Shown piece by piece: positions 1 to 10,866 of a DNA stretch of 64,000 nt (positions within the stretch are counted from its first letter, which is position 1; every line of letters starts with the position of its first letter). The position numbers and the translations under genes were made by a program. The notes below the pieces were generated by a model. That model was not told the origin of the DNA. It ran no database searches and was given only the letters and a program-made list of their open reading frames with translations. The DNA comes from Stentor roeselii (taxonomy: Eukaryota > Ciliophora > Heterotrichea > Heterotrichida > Stentoridae), in assembly GCA_006503475.1 (NCBI GenBank), contig RSEH01000036.1:1-64000 (forward strand), written 5' to 3'.

Positions 1-134
1 ACACCCTAACACCCTAACACCCTAACACCCTAACACCCTAACACCCTAACACCCTAACACCCTAACACCCTAACACCTAACACCCTAACACCCTAACACC
101 CTAACACCCTAACACCCTAACACCCTAACACCCT
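1..134. repeat. Telomere, (ACACCCTA)n
   Basis: About sixteen tandem copies of the 8-base unit ACACCCTA start at base 1 and stop at base 134, where unique sequence begins. One copy at 73-79 is a 7-mer that lacks one C. The C-rich strand reads 5' to 3' into the chromosome, as expected at a left end. The unit is a permutation of CCCTAACA, the telomere repeat known from the heterotrich ciliates Stentor and Blepharisma. Confidence 0.97.
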
Positions 135-2289
135 GTACTTTATACAATTTATGAATCAGGATATTTCAGAGTTGCTATGCAATCATAATTTTCAAAACTA
201 TTTAATACAAGAGCCTCAGATGTAATTTAGATATAAATTTAAGGCCTTAATAAGAGGAAATGTGCAAATGATAAAATTATTAATTTAGTTCTTAAATGAA
301 AATCCAATTAAAGTAAAACTTTAGTGATAAATTATAAAAATTTGATTTAGTCTAAGTTCAGAAATTATGCTTGATTGAATTTTTCGAATTGATATAAACT
401 TAGATAATATTAATGAAGTAATATTAATAAAATAGATCCTTCAAATATTATTTAATCTCACTCATGAAAAATATATGGAGTTAAAAAAGACTTTTTTAAG
501 AAATTAAAAGATAAAAGGAGTTCTATTCAAAAAATCTCACAAACCTTCGTGATGAAGAATCTTCCATAATGCATTAGGTATTTTGCCATTTCAAGAGAAA
601 ATGAAAAAATTGATAAAACTTAAATGATACAAATTCAGAGATTATCATAGCAGTAAATATTATACTCATTTGTACAAGATGTGAAATAATTGATTGATTT
701 TAAATATTAAGAACAAATAATACTAATTAAATACTTTTAATTATATAGAGACCTAATTGATCCTCTTACTTAATTGCAAAGATGATAATTATAAATTTTT
801 CTTTCCAAAACCTTAGATTTTTTTGAAATATACTTGCAAATAGATAAAATTATAATTTATGTTTAATCTCTTAAAAATGCTCTTTTATTAAAAATGAAAA
901 TTATTACTTCTAAGTTAAAAAATGAGCCAGTAGTTGACTAAATATTATACTCAATTTTTTAATATAATACTGAATCAATGTTTTCATAATAATTACTGAT
1001 GTTGATTAATATTTATCCCTGATTTAAGAGTGCCTGTGAATATTCAAGATAAAAAAATTAAATTATCATTATACAGTTACTACTATTCTGGCTAAATTTA
1101 GTTCTTATTTTGAATTGATCTAAAAATTAATATAAAATAATCAATTTTCATACAATAATGACCTTCACCAAAATTTGTGATAAATCCTTCAATTACAAAT
1201 TTTTAATATTTTATCTTTCTTTGTTTGGATGTATTCATTTTCAGCATATAAATTCAAAATCTGATAGAATTATAATCTTACTCATTTAATTTCAGCAGTA
1301 AAAAATAAGAGTAGTCCTTGAATGATTCATATGTTCTTATATAATATTTATTCAAGAATATGAATCAAGAATTTAATTACTTTGAATAAATATTTATAGA
1401 ATCTAGTCAATAATAAAATTGAATAATTTAAATCTTGTTTTAGTAGCATTAATATTCAGTATTGTCTTTATATTCATTTTAAAAATTTATTGTTTAATAA
1501 GCTTTGGAATAATACCTTTATATTAATATAAATTTTTAAATGTAAAAGCTTGAAGTAAATTCTATTCACTTTTAATAGCATTTTTTCCAGGAAATATTAA
1601 TAAAATATACAAAGATGTTTAAAATATAAAAATCCTCAGTAAATTATACTTAATTTCCAAATAAATATGAATATTCTAAGGAATGAAATTCTAAAATTCA
1701 GAAAAGAATAATATATAGAAATTTATAATAATTTTAATGCCTGCTATGATTACAGATTCTTTAAAAATCATTCGTTAATTTTACACATTTTTACATTTTA
1801 AAATGAAATTTTAACCAATTTACTTGAAGTATGAATAGCCCACTGATATATTCTCTTTATGATATTCTAACTGATATTATAAAGTTTTGAAAAATTATAA
1901 ATTTGTATCACATTATTAGATCAAAAAACGGTTATGGTGCACATTCTTATACATATTATTTATCATTTCAATCCATCTTCTTTCAAAAATAACTCACATA
2001 GATCAGATACTAGTAATCGTTAAGTTACTTATGGTTTCAGTCACTTAAGTTCAAGTAAAAATATTTCAATCGGATTTTGGAAGTAATCTTTATACTCTCA
2101 ATAGTGTTTTTAATAAGATGGATCAGTAATATATGTTGCAGTAATTCCTTTCTATTTAGGAACCAGAAAAAGGGATTGTAATAATTCATTAACGATACAA
2201 TCGAAATTATTTAATGAATTTGGATCGATAGGGATGATTATACCAAACAATGTCAAATAAATCTAATCTTTTTACTAACTAAGTCTTGT
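135..2289. other. Subtelomeric AT-rich region without a recognisable gene
   Basis: About 2.1 kb of very AT-rich sequence lies next to the telomere. No open frame of useful length occurs on either strand, and no tandem repeat or RNA gene was recognised. A frame from 154 looks protein-like for a few dozen codons, but stop codons occur in it at the rate expected by chance. Confidence 0.7.
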
Positions 2290-2475
2290 TTAGTATCCCC
2301 ACTCTTCATAAACACATTCAGGGTACTTATCCTTCCATTCTCGCGCACTTTTGGATTGATGGTGTATGTCCCATAACACATATTTCTCGGTTTTTAGGTT
2401 GAAAATGAACACAAAATGATTACTACCTGCTGCTTGATTTTTACCATCCTCGTTTCCAATACCTTCATGTTTTGT
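2290..2475 (-). pseudogene. Decayed coding fragment, family unknown
   Basis: On the minus strand about 60 codons read as a convincing protein end, including FVFIFNLKTEKYVLWDIHH and, before the TAA at 2290-2292, KYPECVYEEWGY. The amino-acid mix (several Trp, Tyr and His) is unlike random AT-rich sequence. Upstream the frame closes at once with TAA and no start is seen, so this is a relic or a terminal exon whose partner is lost. It lies downstream of the broken gene at 2694-4197 on the same strand and could be its far 3' end. The family is not recognised. Confidence 0.45.
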
Positions 2476-2693
2476 TTACCTATGCTGGATTTATCTCTTT
2501 CGAAATTTAACCAACTTTTTATAAATACCTTATTTAAATACGATGAGCTGCTAATTTAATACCTTTTTCTATTATTAAAAGTACATGCTTGAAGATTCAG
2601 AATCGACTATAAATACTTACCTTTGTAAATATAACCCTCTTTGTAGAGTTATACCTTTATAAATTTAACCATCTAATTCTCTTATATCAGATT

Positions 2694-4197
2694 CTAACAA
2701 TTTTTTTCTATCATCTGTCGGAATATACCTGAGTTCAAAATACAGACAAATAAATATTTTCCATTATTCGAAATCTTTATTTCGTGTGTTGTATATGAAC
2801 TATTGGTAATTCTTTCATAAACTTCCAAATTTAGCTTACCTGAATATTCTATCTTCTGGTCAATTGGTAAATCTTTAAAATATTCTAAATATATTTGACT
2901 CCTCTCCTCTTCTTCCTCCTTTTTTTTTTCAGTGATGCTTCTCTCTTTGCTTTGTTTTCCTTTTCTTTTCTTCAGCCAACCTTCTTTCTTCTTCTTTTTG
3001 ATTTTTAAGTGCTTCTTCAAATACTTTCCTTAGTCTCTCTTTTTCATTTCTAATCTCTTCTGTTCTTTTTGATTCCTGAAAATCCTCAACTTCTTTTCTT
3101 ACCTTATCTCTTAAATTATTCTCAAAATCTTGAATTCTTGATTCAAGCCAATATTTCGTGTTATTGAATTCATTCTTCATTTTCTCGTTGAAATCATTGA
3201 TAATTTTCAAATCTTTATCAAATTTTATCTTAAACTCATTATTCAACGCTTCCTGAGTTTTTTTCATAGATTCATTTCTAGAGCGGTCATATTCAATGTC
3301 CTGTCGATTTTGATTTGCTCTAAAATCTGCGAGATTTTTCTGAATTCCAACATTAAATTCCTCAAATCTCTTAGAGAGAATCTGAATACTTTCCAAGTTC
3401 TGTCTCTCATGTTTTTTGAACTCCTCATTCTGCTGAATAGTTTCCTGCCTGATACTAAAAACTTTTTCATTGAATTCATAAGTTAATTGGTCATTTTGGT
3501 TGACTCTCTCCTCAATAACCCGAACTAAACTTCCCAAATGTTCTAAATCACTTTTCAATGCAAGTTGATTTACCCTAGACTGAACATTCCATTTAAGTTC
3601 ATTGATTTTCTGGTCAGTTTCATTTCTAATGAAATTCGTAGACTGCTCAATACTTTCAATCCTTTCTATAAGTCTATCGCGATTTTCTCTGTCCTTCGCT
3701 GACTCTTCCCTAGCAACTTGTATAAGTTGGTTGCTTTCTTGAAGTTTCTCCTTGATTCCTTTGATATCTTCTGAAAAAAGAGAGAAGTCGACAGTGGCAT
3801 CGTGTTGGGAGAAGTGCTGGTCAACCAGTTTCGCGAATTCTTCTCGGTTTCTAAGACGAATGCCGACCGAGCCGATCCTCATGATTTCCGCTGCTGCTTG
3901 TTCGTCGACTGTGGTATTCTGGGCCAAATTCAGCAAGTCTTGCTGTCTTCTGGCGAGTTCGTCAGTGATTGAGCAAAGCTTATTGCAGATCTCTTTGAAC
4001 ATGCCTTTGCCTGTTTTCATTACGTCAGATACCAGCCCTGAAAGTTTCCCCATTTCTCTGATTGCGAAGGTAGGGTGGCCTTGAAGTCTCAGTATCTCCT
4101 GGGTTGAGTGCTCGGAGCAGTATACTTGGCTTGGGTCGCTTTGGCTGCAGTACTTTGGACTGCCTGGGCAGCCCTCGATTGAACAACGCTGATCCAT
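2694..4197 (-). pseudogene. Broken zinc-finger/coiled-coil/WD40-type gene
   Basis: The frame begins at ATG 4197 with a B-box-like cluster (CSIEGC, then Cys/Cys/His spacing up to YCSEH, residues 5-30). A long charged coiled coil follows to about residue 420 and ends in a Lys/Glu-rich tract. The frame stops at 2929 in an A-rich run, but another frame that starts earlier (2694-3020) continues with IYLEYFKDLPIDQKIEYSG and a WD40-like strand, HEIKISNNGKYLFVC, before stopping. The two frames differ by one base modulo 3. This could be a frameshift in the A-rich run; a 16-nt GT...AG stretch, GTTGGCTGAAGAAAAG, would also join them but fits the local intron pattern poorly. The WD40 part ends after less than one repeat. 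I read it as a truncated member of a coiled-coil/WD40 family; the first 422 codons may still be translated. Confidence 0.6.
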
Positions 4198-4749
4198 TTA
4201 TTATAAGGAATGATTTGGCTTTATGGAATTGAGAGAAATTGGATTTAGATTTGAAAGAATGAAGATGTAGGCTTTATAGAATACTTGTAGATTTTTAAGT
4301 GTTAATAAAACTTACAAGAGTGTATGTGGGTAGGAAAATTGTCAAATTGATCAAGGGATTCGAGGAAATTCAGGATGTAGGGCTGGAGCTTCTTTGAGTC
4401 TATATTTAACTTATCATATTTATTCATTTTTAATCATTTTGATAGGTAAATCGACTAAATGGTATACCAAACTAAGTAGTAGTTAAATTTATATGTAAAT
4501 CAATAAGCTGAAGGATTGATGAATTTTTGTGTATCTGAATTCATCAAATCCGTCTAAATTTATATTCAGTGATAGATATTCAAAAAAATTCAGAAATTTA
4601 ATTTTTTAAAGTTTTTACTAAGTCTAAGTAAGAAAAAAGCTCTCGATGCCAATCTTCCAACCAATTCATTGAACATCTGATTCTTAAATTTTTAGTTAAA
4701 CAAAAATTATAAACAATCTTCTCACAGCAATTCTCTGTTGTAAATATTT
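4198..4749. other. AT-rich intergenic sequence
   Basis: No reading frame, repeat or RNA gene could be supported here. The first part would hold the 5' flank of the broken minus-strand gene that starts at 4197. Confidence 0.5.
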
Positions 4750-4965
4750 TCAAATAAAATAATCAAATCTCACTCTTAACTGTAATATAAACAGTCTCAT
4801 TCCATCACAATAATTTTCAATAAATTTAAATCTCAACTGATACCCCCCATTAAACTTCAAAAAAATCCTCAAACTTTCCTCATTCAAACCAGTTCTCAAA
4901 CCGCAAAAATTTCTTGATATCCTCTTGAACGCCTTCTCATAACAAATAAAATCTATTAATCCAAG
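4750..4965 (-). pseudogene. Coding relic, family unknown
   Basis: On the minus strand 72 codons are open between TAA upstream and TGA at 4750-4752, without an early ATG. The translation is protein-like, for example NEESLRIFLKFNGGYQLRF and FIENYCDGMRLF, with ordinary Gly, Cys, Arg and Trp use in an otherwise AT-rich desert. No start codon, neighbour exon or known domain is visible, so it is most likely a decayed gene piece. I do not recognise the family. Confidence 0.4.
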
Positions 4966-5029
4966 TGCACATTAGTAAGTCATTTATCAAACAGTAAAGA
5001 AACTGCTTCCATTACCAAGAATCATTAAA

Positions 5030-5466
5030 ATGAATAAATCCGAAAAGTCTAGCAAGACAGGGAAACAATAAATGCTAACTATCCTGAACCCGATCGTTCA
5101 AGGGAATTTTTCAATAGTTTACAAGGCAGAGAGCGTGTAAGACAGCCCGAGTAGCAATGAAGATAATAAAGGTAAATCTAATCAATTTCGACAGATGAAC
5201 CCTAAGCAACGCGAAAAGTGCTTGAAAGAAATTTCAATTCTCCAGTCGCTGAAGCACCTGAACATCATTATCTACCTGAACTCGTTCATTGAAGAAAACT
5301 CCTCATCGCGATTGAATTGGCTAAAAAGGGAGACCTCAAGCGAGTGAAAAAAAGAGCACAGGTAGAAGGCTGCCGATTGAAGAGCTCAAGGTCTGGGAGT
5401 GCATGCATCAAATCGCCTCCACCATGAAACACATGCAAGAAAAGCGCATCATGGATTGTAGCAAAA
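5030..5466 (+). pseudogene. NEK (NIMA-related) kinase pseudogene, N-lobe only
   Basis: Joined over several frames the translation matches the N-lobe of NEK kinases. It has a glycine-loop remnant (GNFSIVYKAES), the beta-3 lysine in VAMKIIKV, the helix-C segment KCLKEISILQSLKHLNII, YLNSFIEENS, and MHQIASTMKHMQEKRIM just ahead of where HRD should stand. The catalytic loop, DFG and the whole C-lobe are missing. In-frame stops follow residue 13 and the glycine loop, and at least two more frame changes occur. NEK6/7-type proteins are the closest match I know. GC content is higher than in the flanks, as expected for a fossil exon. It is dead by sequence and lies on the opposite strand from the relics on either side. 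Confidence 0.8.
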
Positions 5467-6507
5467 CTTATAAGCATTCGATATGATTATCACAAAATTT
5501 ATGCACATAATTTATTTTGTGATATATATTGCCCTAATTCGATGATAAATTATTCAAAAATATTATTGAATCGCCTTTTAAATTTTCTTTAGTCATCATC
5601 AAAATCCTGTAATGATTAATTACTCATCTTTATCTTAAAGACACTAAAGTTATTTAACCAGTTGACAAATGTCGAAAAGGTTTTTTTGTTCCCGAAGTTT
5701 CAAAAAGAAATGGATGTCCAAGCGACTGCCTCAAACACAATCAAATCAGTAATTACAATCTTTAAATTACTGATAACAACGATAGGTACATCAATTTATT
5801 CTTGATAAAGTTATTGGGCTTGCAAATATGCTCTTCCAAGTTATAGTCTTTCCAGAGTGATACAATTTTTGGTGAATAGGTCAAAAGAAGAATAGGCCAA
5901 TTAAATATAATCCTGCCTAAAATTGAAAAAGAATTGAAGAGTGATTTCATCTAATTTTTATCGAATTATTCTTTCCTCAGGTAGGTCATTTTGTCCTGAA
6001 AGTGTCTGAGTCCTAATTCACAAAGAGTAGCCTGAGGTCATTAGCCAAGACAATCAATTCATGGGCTTATGACATTGAGTACCTCAATCGAGTCATTCCC
6101 AACAACTGGAGATTCAATTAGGGTGGATGAGATACTTAATTTTTTTCTGAGTATTTTTGTACTTGGAAAATTGGTTATTGTAAAGGGAAAAATCGTTAAA
6201 AAACTGATTCAAATTTTAGTATTTTTTTTCATTTAAAAACATGTTTTGTTAGGAAAAAGAATATAGTTAAGAACGATTAAAAGTAGTCTAAGTCGATATT
6301 GTCGCTATGTATTTGAAACAGGAGAAAAGAATACTGATTTTATCATGTTTTGTGAGAACCCAGGGCCAGAGGGGTATTAGTTTGACTTTAGTCTTTTTAT
6401 GATTATCGAGTAATCAAAGTAATTGATTTTCTTTTATGTTTTGCTTGAAATTTAAATGGCAGATCTTCCATTAATGTCTATAATTTAGCTTCAACTTCAG
6501 ATTATTA
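5467..6507. other. Subtelomeric sequence with one coding-like scrap
   Basis: Mostly AT-rich sequence without a gene. On the plus strand at about 6000-6120 a frame interrupted by stops gives SLRSLAKTINSWAYDIEYL and RVIPNNWRFN, which looks like decayed coding sequence of no family I recognise. The C-lobe of the NEK relic was looked for and not found. Confidence 0.4.
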
Positions 6508-6687
6508 TCATTCCATTTGATTATCGGCAGCTAAGTAATCATTATTATCATAAACCACGCCTGTAAAGGACCCTGAATCATCCTCCAACTCAAACTCAAA
6601 TCTCCAAGAATTGTAAACTACGATCTTCTGCTTAACTCCAAATATTAATGAATTATAAGCAAAAATCAGACAATCAACTGAAAACAT
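6508..6687 (-). pseudogene. WD40-like relic, part 2
   Basis: A 59-codon minus-strand frame from ATG 6687 to TGA 6508 reads with beta-propeller character: KQKIVVYNSWRFEFELEDD, then SGSFTGVVYDNNDYLAADN, resembling the turn and outer strands of a WD40 blade. It lies about 290 nt downstream of the clearer WD40 piece at 6981-7115 on the same strand. Together they suggest one decayed propeller gene. Taken alone the assignment is weak. Confidence 0.4.
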
Positions 6688-6980
6688 CTAATTTATGACT
6701 TTTCAGTAAGTTTTAATCTAAATCAAAGATCCTAACTGTATAGTTACTGCCAGTTTTAAAAAAAATCGACTGTAACTGAAGTTGCAACAAAAAACAAAAA
6801 AAAATCAAGTTTTCTGAGAATTTTGAGGCTTGTCCTCATCGTCATGGGTTCATATCAAGGGAAATCTTTTTGAAATGATTTTAATGATTAACCTTGGTTT
6901 GGGATGAAGCCATCGATTATATTGAGTCTTTTGAATCTAGCTCTATTTATTAAATGCTCTTGTGCCTGAGTAATCAAACT

Positions 6981-7115
6981 TCAGACTCTTACGATGTTGT
7001 CTTTCGCACTGGTGATCAAGAAAGGATTGTCAGAAGTTAAAGCCACATCAATAATCTCATCGCGATGCCCATCAAGAATTGTTTTGACTAAGTTAACTCT
7101 GAAGAATTTCTTCAT
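6981..7115 (-). pseudogene. WD40 repeat relic, part 1
   Basis: The 44-codon minus-strand frame from ATG 7115 holds one nearly complete WD40 blade: KTILDGHRDEIIDVALTSDN, then PFLITSAKDNIVRV. The GH dipeptide, the DxA strand and the final D-x-I-V-R-V fit the repeat consensus. The next codon should be the closing Trp of the blade and is TGA (6981-6983). Reading on past it gives about 30 further protein-like codons before TAA. The simplest explanation is a TGG-to-TGA nonsense change in a gene that has since lost its other blades. Confidence 0.65.
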
Positions 7116-7919
7116 AAGAATTGACTATTTTTTTATACTGCTTGAAACTTTCTTGTTGATCTGCACATATAAGAGAGTTTGAAATTCTCAATAGATGAAC
7201 TATTTATTATAATTATAACCATTCATATTTATCCTAATCTTTGGACTGAAGTTTTATTTTGAACGATGATTAACTGAAGTAGTTTTTATATATTGTCTTT
7301 TGATTTTTATAAAGAGGATTTTTTTAAAAGAATTGTATTTTAAGGATTATTTGTGTAATTTTTTATTTTTCAAAAGTTTTAATTCAGTTTTAAGGTTTTC
7401 TTTGAATAAACATGCCTATGACTTTAATTTTTGCGTTATTAATTCCTAATTATATCAAAGAACTTTTAAATTTGAAAAATCAACAAGTTATTGAGATTTT
7501 TTAAATTTATCACTTTTAAGCATAATGAGAACCTTCTAACACTTAATCAGATCGAATTTTTTAGCTAATATTATATTTATAGATTTAGAAAATATCTGAA
7601 AAAAGTATCCATTTTATATAAGACTTAACAGAATTACGAAATTTTGCATAGAGTCTAGCCTGGGCACTTTCATGGAAATCCTTGAAGATTTGAAACCTTT
7701 TTATTAAAAATCACTTATATCTATTATTTTAATATCAATAGCCATGTTAAACATCTAATTTTATTTTCTTCAATATATTGTCAAATTAAAGTGCTTCCTG
7801 TTTATAATTTTTGTAAGATGCCATCAGGCGTATAATCTTTAGTATAAATGTGTTTCTGCTCAAGTTATTTATCCATCTATTGCTCTATTAATTTGAATAA
7901 ACTATTATTTAATTCTTTC
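7116..7919. other. AT-rich intergenic sequence
   Basis: About 0.8 kb of AT-rich sequence. I see no gene, tandem repeat or structured RNA here. Confidence 0.6.
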
Positions 7920-8774
7920 TCAACGGTATGCTGTATAAAATTTCAAGCATCCCTCGCATAAGTCAAAATCACAAATTTCATTAATGCATCTATACCTTAC
8001 CCAGCCTGTTGTTTGGTTGAATGCTGTGCATCCACTGCGACAACCTCCAGCCAAACTTCTTCCGTTACAAGCCCATCCATTGTCCCTGTTACATTTTATA
8101 AGAGGATGAGAATGCACTGTCGAAAGATACTCTTGGTTACCTATATTATAAAACATCAAGCATACCTCACATAAATCAAAATCACAAGTTTCATTAATGC
8201 ATCTATACCTTACCCAGCCTGTTGTTTGGTTGATTGCTGTGCATCCACTGCGACAACCTCCAGGCAATCTTCTTCCATTACAAGCCCATCCATTGTCCCT
8301 GTAATTTTTTCTAAGAGGATGAGGATGTTGACTTGAAAGATACTCCTTGATTTCCAAACCTTGATTTGTCAAGCATGCCTCACATAAGTCGAAATTGCAG
8401 CCTTCACAAATGCATCTATACCTTACCCAGCCGGTTGTTTGATTGAATCCTGTGCATCCACCACGACAGCCTCCAGGTAATTGTATTCCATTACAAGCCC
8501 ATCCATTATCTTCCATACATCTTTTAAGAGGATGAAGGTGTTTCTCGGAACGATACTCCCTGTTTTGAGTATTCTGATTTGTTAAGCATGCCTCACATAA
8601 GTCAAAATTACAGCTTTCATGAATACATTTATATCTTATCCAGCCAGTTGTTTGATTGAATCCTGTGCATCCACCACGACAGCCTTCAGGTAATTGTATT
8701 CCATTACAAGCCCATCCATTATCTATATCACTTTTCCTTAGAGGGTGATGATGCTTCTCCGAATGATACTCCAT
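7920..8774 (-). CDS. Four-repeat Cys-rich (DC1/ZZ-like) protein
   Basis: The 284-residue protein consists almost wholly of four tandem units of about 71 residues. Each has a His-rich start (H-x-HPL), DNGWACNG, GGCR(G/S)GCT, NQTTGW(V/I)RY(R/K)C and C(N/D)FDLCE-x-CL. The Cys/His spacing recalls the DC1 (C1-like) and ZZ zinc-binding folds; the function is unknown. Units 1 and 2 resemble each other, as do 3 and 4, which suggests duplication of a pair. I chose ATG at 8774 because the frame upstream has only TTG. Beyond the start, to about 8860, the sequence still resembles the beginning of a fifth, decayed unit (EYRSEDYPHSLRKSGIDN). No signal peptide or membrane helix is visible. It is the only intact-looking gene in the first 10.8 kb, so expression is uncertain. 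Confidence 0.7.
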   Translation of the reverse strand: MEYHSEKHHHPLRKSDIDNGWACNGIQLPEGCRGGCTGFNQTTGWIRYKCIHESCNFDLCEACLTNQNTQNREYRSEKHLHPLKRCMEDNGWACNGIQLPGGCRGGCTGFNQTTGWVRYRCICEGCNFDLCEACLTNQGLEIKEYLSSQHPHPLRKNYRDNGWACNGRRLPGGCRSGCTAINQTTGWVRYRCINETCDFDLCEVCLMFYNIGNQEYLSTVHSHPLIKCNRDNGWACNGRSLAGGCRSGCTAFNQTTGWVRYRCINEICDFDLCEGCLKFYTAYR

Positions 8775-8860
8775 TATATAATACTCTACAAAAGCCAAAT
8801 TATCTATGCCACTTTTTCTTAGAGAATGAGGATAATCTTCCGAACGATACTCTATTTATA
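8775..8860 (-). pseudogene. Degenerate fifth Cys-rich repeat unit
   Basis: Directly upstream of the four-repeat gene, the minus strand encodes IEYRSEDYPHSLRKSGIDN, which aligns with the start of the repeat unit (EYxSExHxHPLRK). It then loses the Trp and Cys positions. This is a leftover of an earlier, longer array. Confidence 0.55.
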
Positions 8861-10866
8861 TAAATACTTTAAAAAACAGTCTAAATATTATATTAAATCC
8901 TCTCCAAAATAATCCAGATATGATTAAGAGATATATTGTGCTTTTTTGTTAAAAATAGTATGAAATTTACTTTCTGGTCATTTTCTCTAAAAAAAACGCC
9001 GAAACATTTAAAAAATTATTCATAATTAAATTTAAATATCTTGTTTATATTATATATAATTGAAAGTTTAATCGCACTCATCATGTTTCAATAGATCCAC
9101 ATTATAATTAATTGGGTTATGGAATTCGCTGCACTTGGGGCTTCATTTTTCTAATAATAAAAAATTATTCTAAGATTCATAAAAACCTAAGAATTCCTAT
9201 GTTAAAAAAATCACTGAGTTGACTCCAAAAACCATATTGATTCAACTCCTGACATTCATAAATTATATATAAAATAGAAAAGCCTAACTTAACGAAACTC
9301 TGAAACCCATAAATAGAGTATTTCAAAACATTTATATCTTTGAATCAAAACTTATTAAAGTAAAATCTCTTTAATTAAATAGAAATCAAAAGATTATCCA
9401 TGGCATAGTTTCTCTTGATATCTCTTTAAGTTTAACCAGGCTATCTGACCTCTTTCACCAATATTGAATCATTGTAAGTTCCTCTGAATAGTAAAGATGA
9501 AAAGAATGTTCTGAATTCGATACAATTATTTTTTTAAAGAAATCTGATGCACTAATACTGTTGAAATTTAAATAAAAAATTTCATATCGAATGTTTTTAG
9601 ATAAATGCTCTAAAATGAGATAGACTCAAATTATGTGAATTACATCAGTAGACGAAAGTTATATCATTTTGAAGAGATATTACATATATCGAGAAGATAT
9701 CTTATCATGTAGGTGAAATGCTCATTGACACTTTAGATTTACATAGATGAATTTTAAGCTCGAAATGTAACTAAAATTGAAAAATAGCGTTCAGTTGGTT
9801 TCAGTTTAAAGAGTAGCGATAGTTTAAGTTACTATCAGTTGATTCTCAGGCCTGATACCATAAGCTCATCAGCAAGATTCGATTCTTTAATGAGCGATAG
9901 GTAACTCTCAAATGAAGATCATCATGGATTTGATAGAAGGGATTCTGGGAGTGAAGTTTTATCGCTGGCAACCCTAATCTCATCATTTATTCCATAAAGA
10001 ATTGACAGAGTACACATCAAAAAAAAAGAATAATCATCAAGTGTCTGTGGCCTTCACAGTTTAAGCGCTCAGAAACACTTATGAAACTTCTAAAGCCTTC
10101 CCTTGATGACCATTTTTATTATAAGCCCTGGTCAATCAGCTTATCAGGCCCTTAGGCCTGATTCAGATCTCTCAAATCAAACTGCCTATCAAAACATTAC
10201 TCAAGGTCCTCTGCTCATACAAAAATTTGAAAAATCTACAAAAACCCAGAAAAATCTGAACATCTGAAAACTTGTGGTTTTATTTGGAAAAAGGATGAAA
10301 TATTCAACAAAGACGACGATTTTTAACTGGGTCCTATTTTTGTTTAGAAATATGAACTTATCCTGATAATCGAGCTATTTTGGAAAGTTGGAGTAGATGA
10401 TATTGTTTCTTTTGTGATTTCAAGCTTTGGATATTGTCAGCAACCATCAAAGACAATAATGTATGGGCGAGGTAAAGTCCCCGACTTTTGCTTCAAAGTT
10501 CTTGAAAATGCTGTCTGGAAAGACCTTCAGAACGTCAATAAGTGATTCATCTAAACCATTTTTACGAAAAGGCAGGCCAAACTAAAATTATTTTCCTTGA
10601 CAATCGCTCAGCAAGTGAACCCAAAAGTTTGCCCTGTTAAAGAACTATATAAAAAAATCTTGAAGTAAACGACAGTCGTGCTGCTACCAAAAAAAAACAC
10701 TTTTCGTCATAGGTCGACAAGTGCTGAGTGAATCCAAATATCTCTTTCTCTGTTTCTTATATCTTTCATCGATTTATTGTTTTACTGACAGTTCTCAAAC
10801 TTTTTGAAACCTACAAGAAATTATTCATAATAATCCCTCCAAACTTTTTAGTTTCATATATTTAAA
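8861..10866. other. Gene-poor region with scattered coding relics
   Basis: No intact frame is present. On the plus strand between about 10040 and 10680 short stretches in different frames look formerly coding, for example FKRSETLMKLLKPSLDDHFY, YKPWSISLSGP, PDFCFKVLENAVWKDLQNVN and LTIAQQVNPKVCPVKELY. They alternate with stops and frame changes, and I cannot name the family. From 8861 to about 9760 nothing is recognisable. Confidence 0.45.

Noticed and set aside
1-134. Blepharisma as the source, since it shares the telomere unit and short introns.
   Set aside because: Genes here end in TGA and Trp is TGG in conserved positions, so UGA is not Trp in this genome.
154-1500. A plus-strand frame next to the telomere that looks protein-like if TAA and TAG are read as Gln and TGA as Trp.
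   Set aside because: I counted about 46 stop codons in roughly 430 codons, close to chance for this AT content, and no TGG Trp occurs. Elsewhere in the window all three stops end genes.
5286-5477. A 63-codon minus-strand frame.
   Set aside because: It is antisense to the NEK kinase relic, whose conserved motifs lie on the plus strand.
5640-5760. The C-lobe of the NEK relic in the sequence after it.
   Set aside because: Translations in three frames show neither DFG, APE nor the DxWSxG motif.
6994-7182. A 62-codon plus-strand frame.
   Set aside because: It is antisense to the WD40 relic on the minus strand and has no protein-like pattern.
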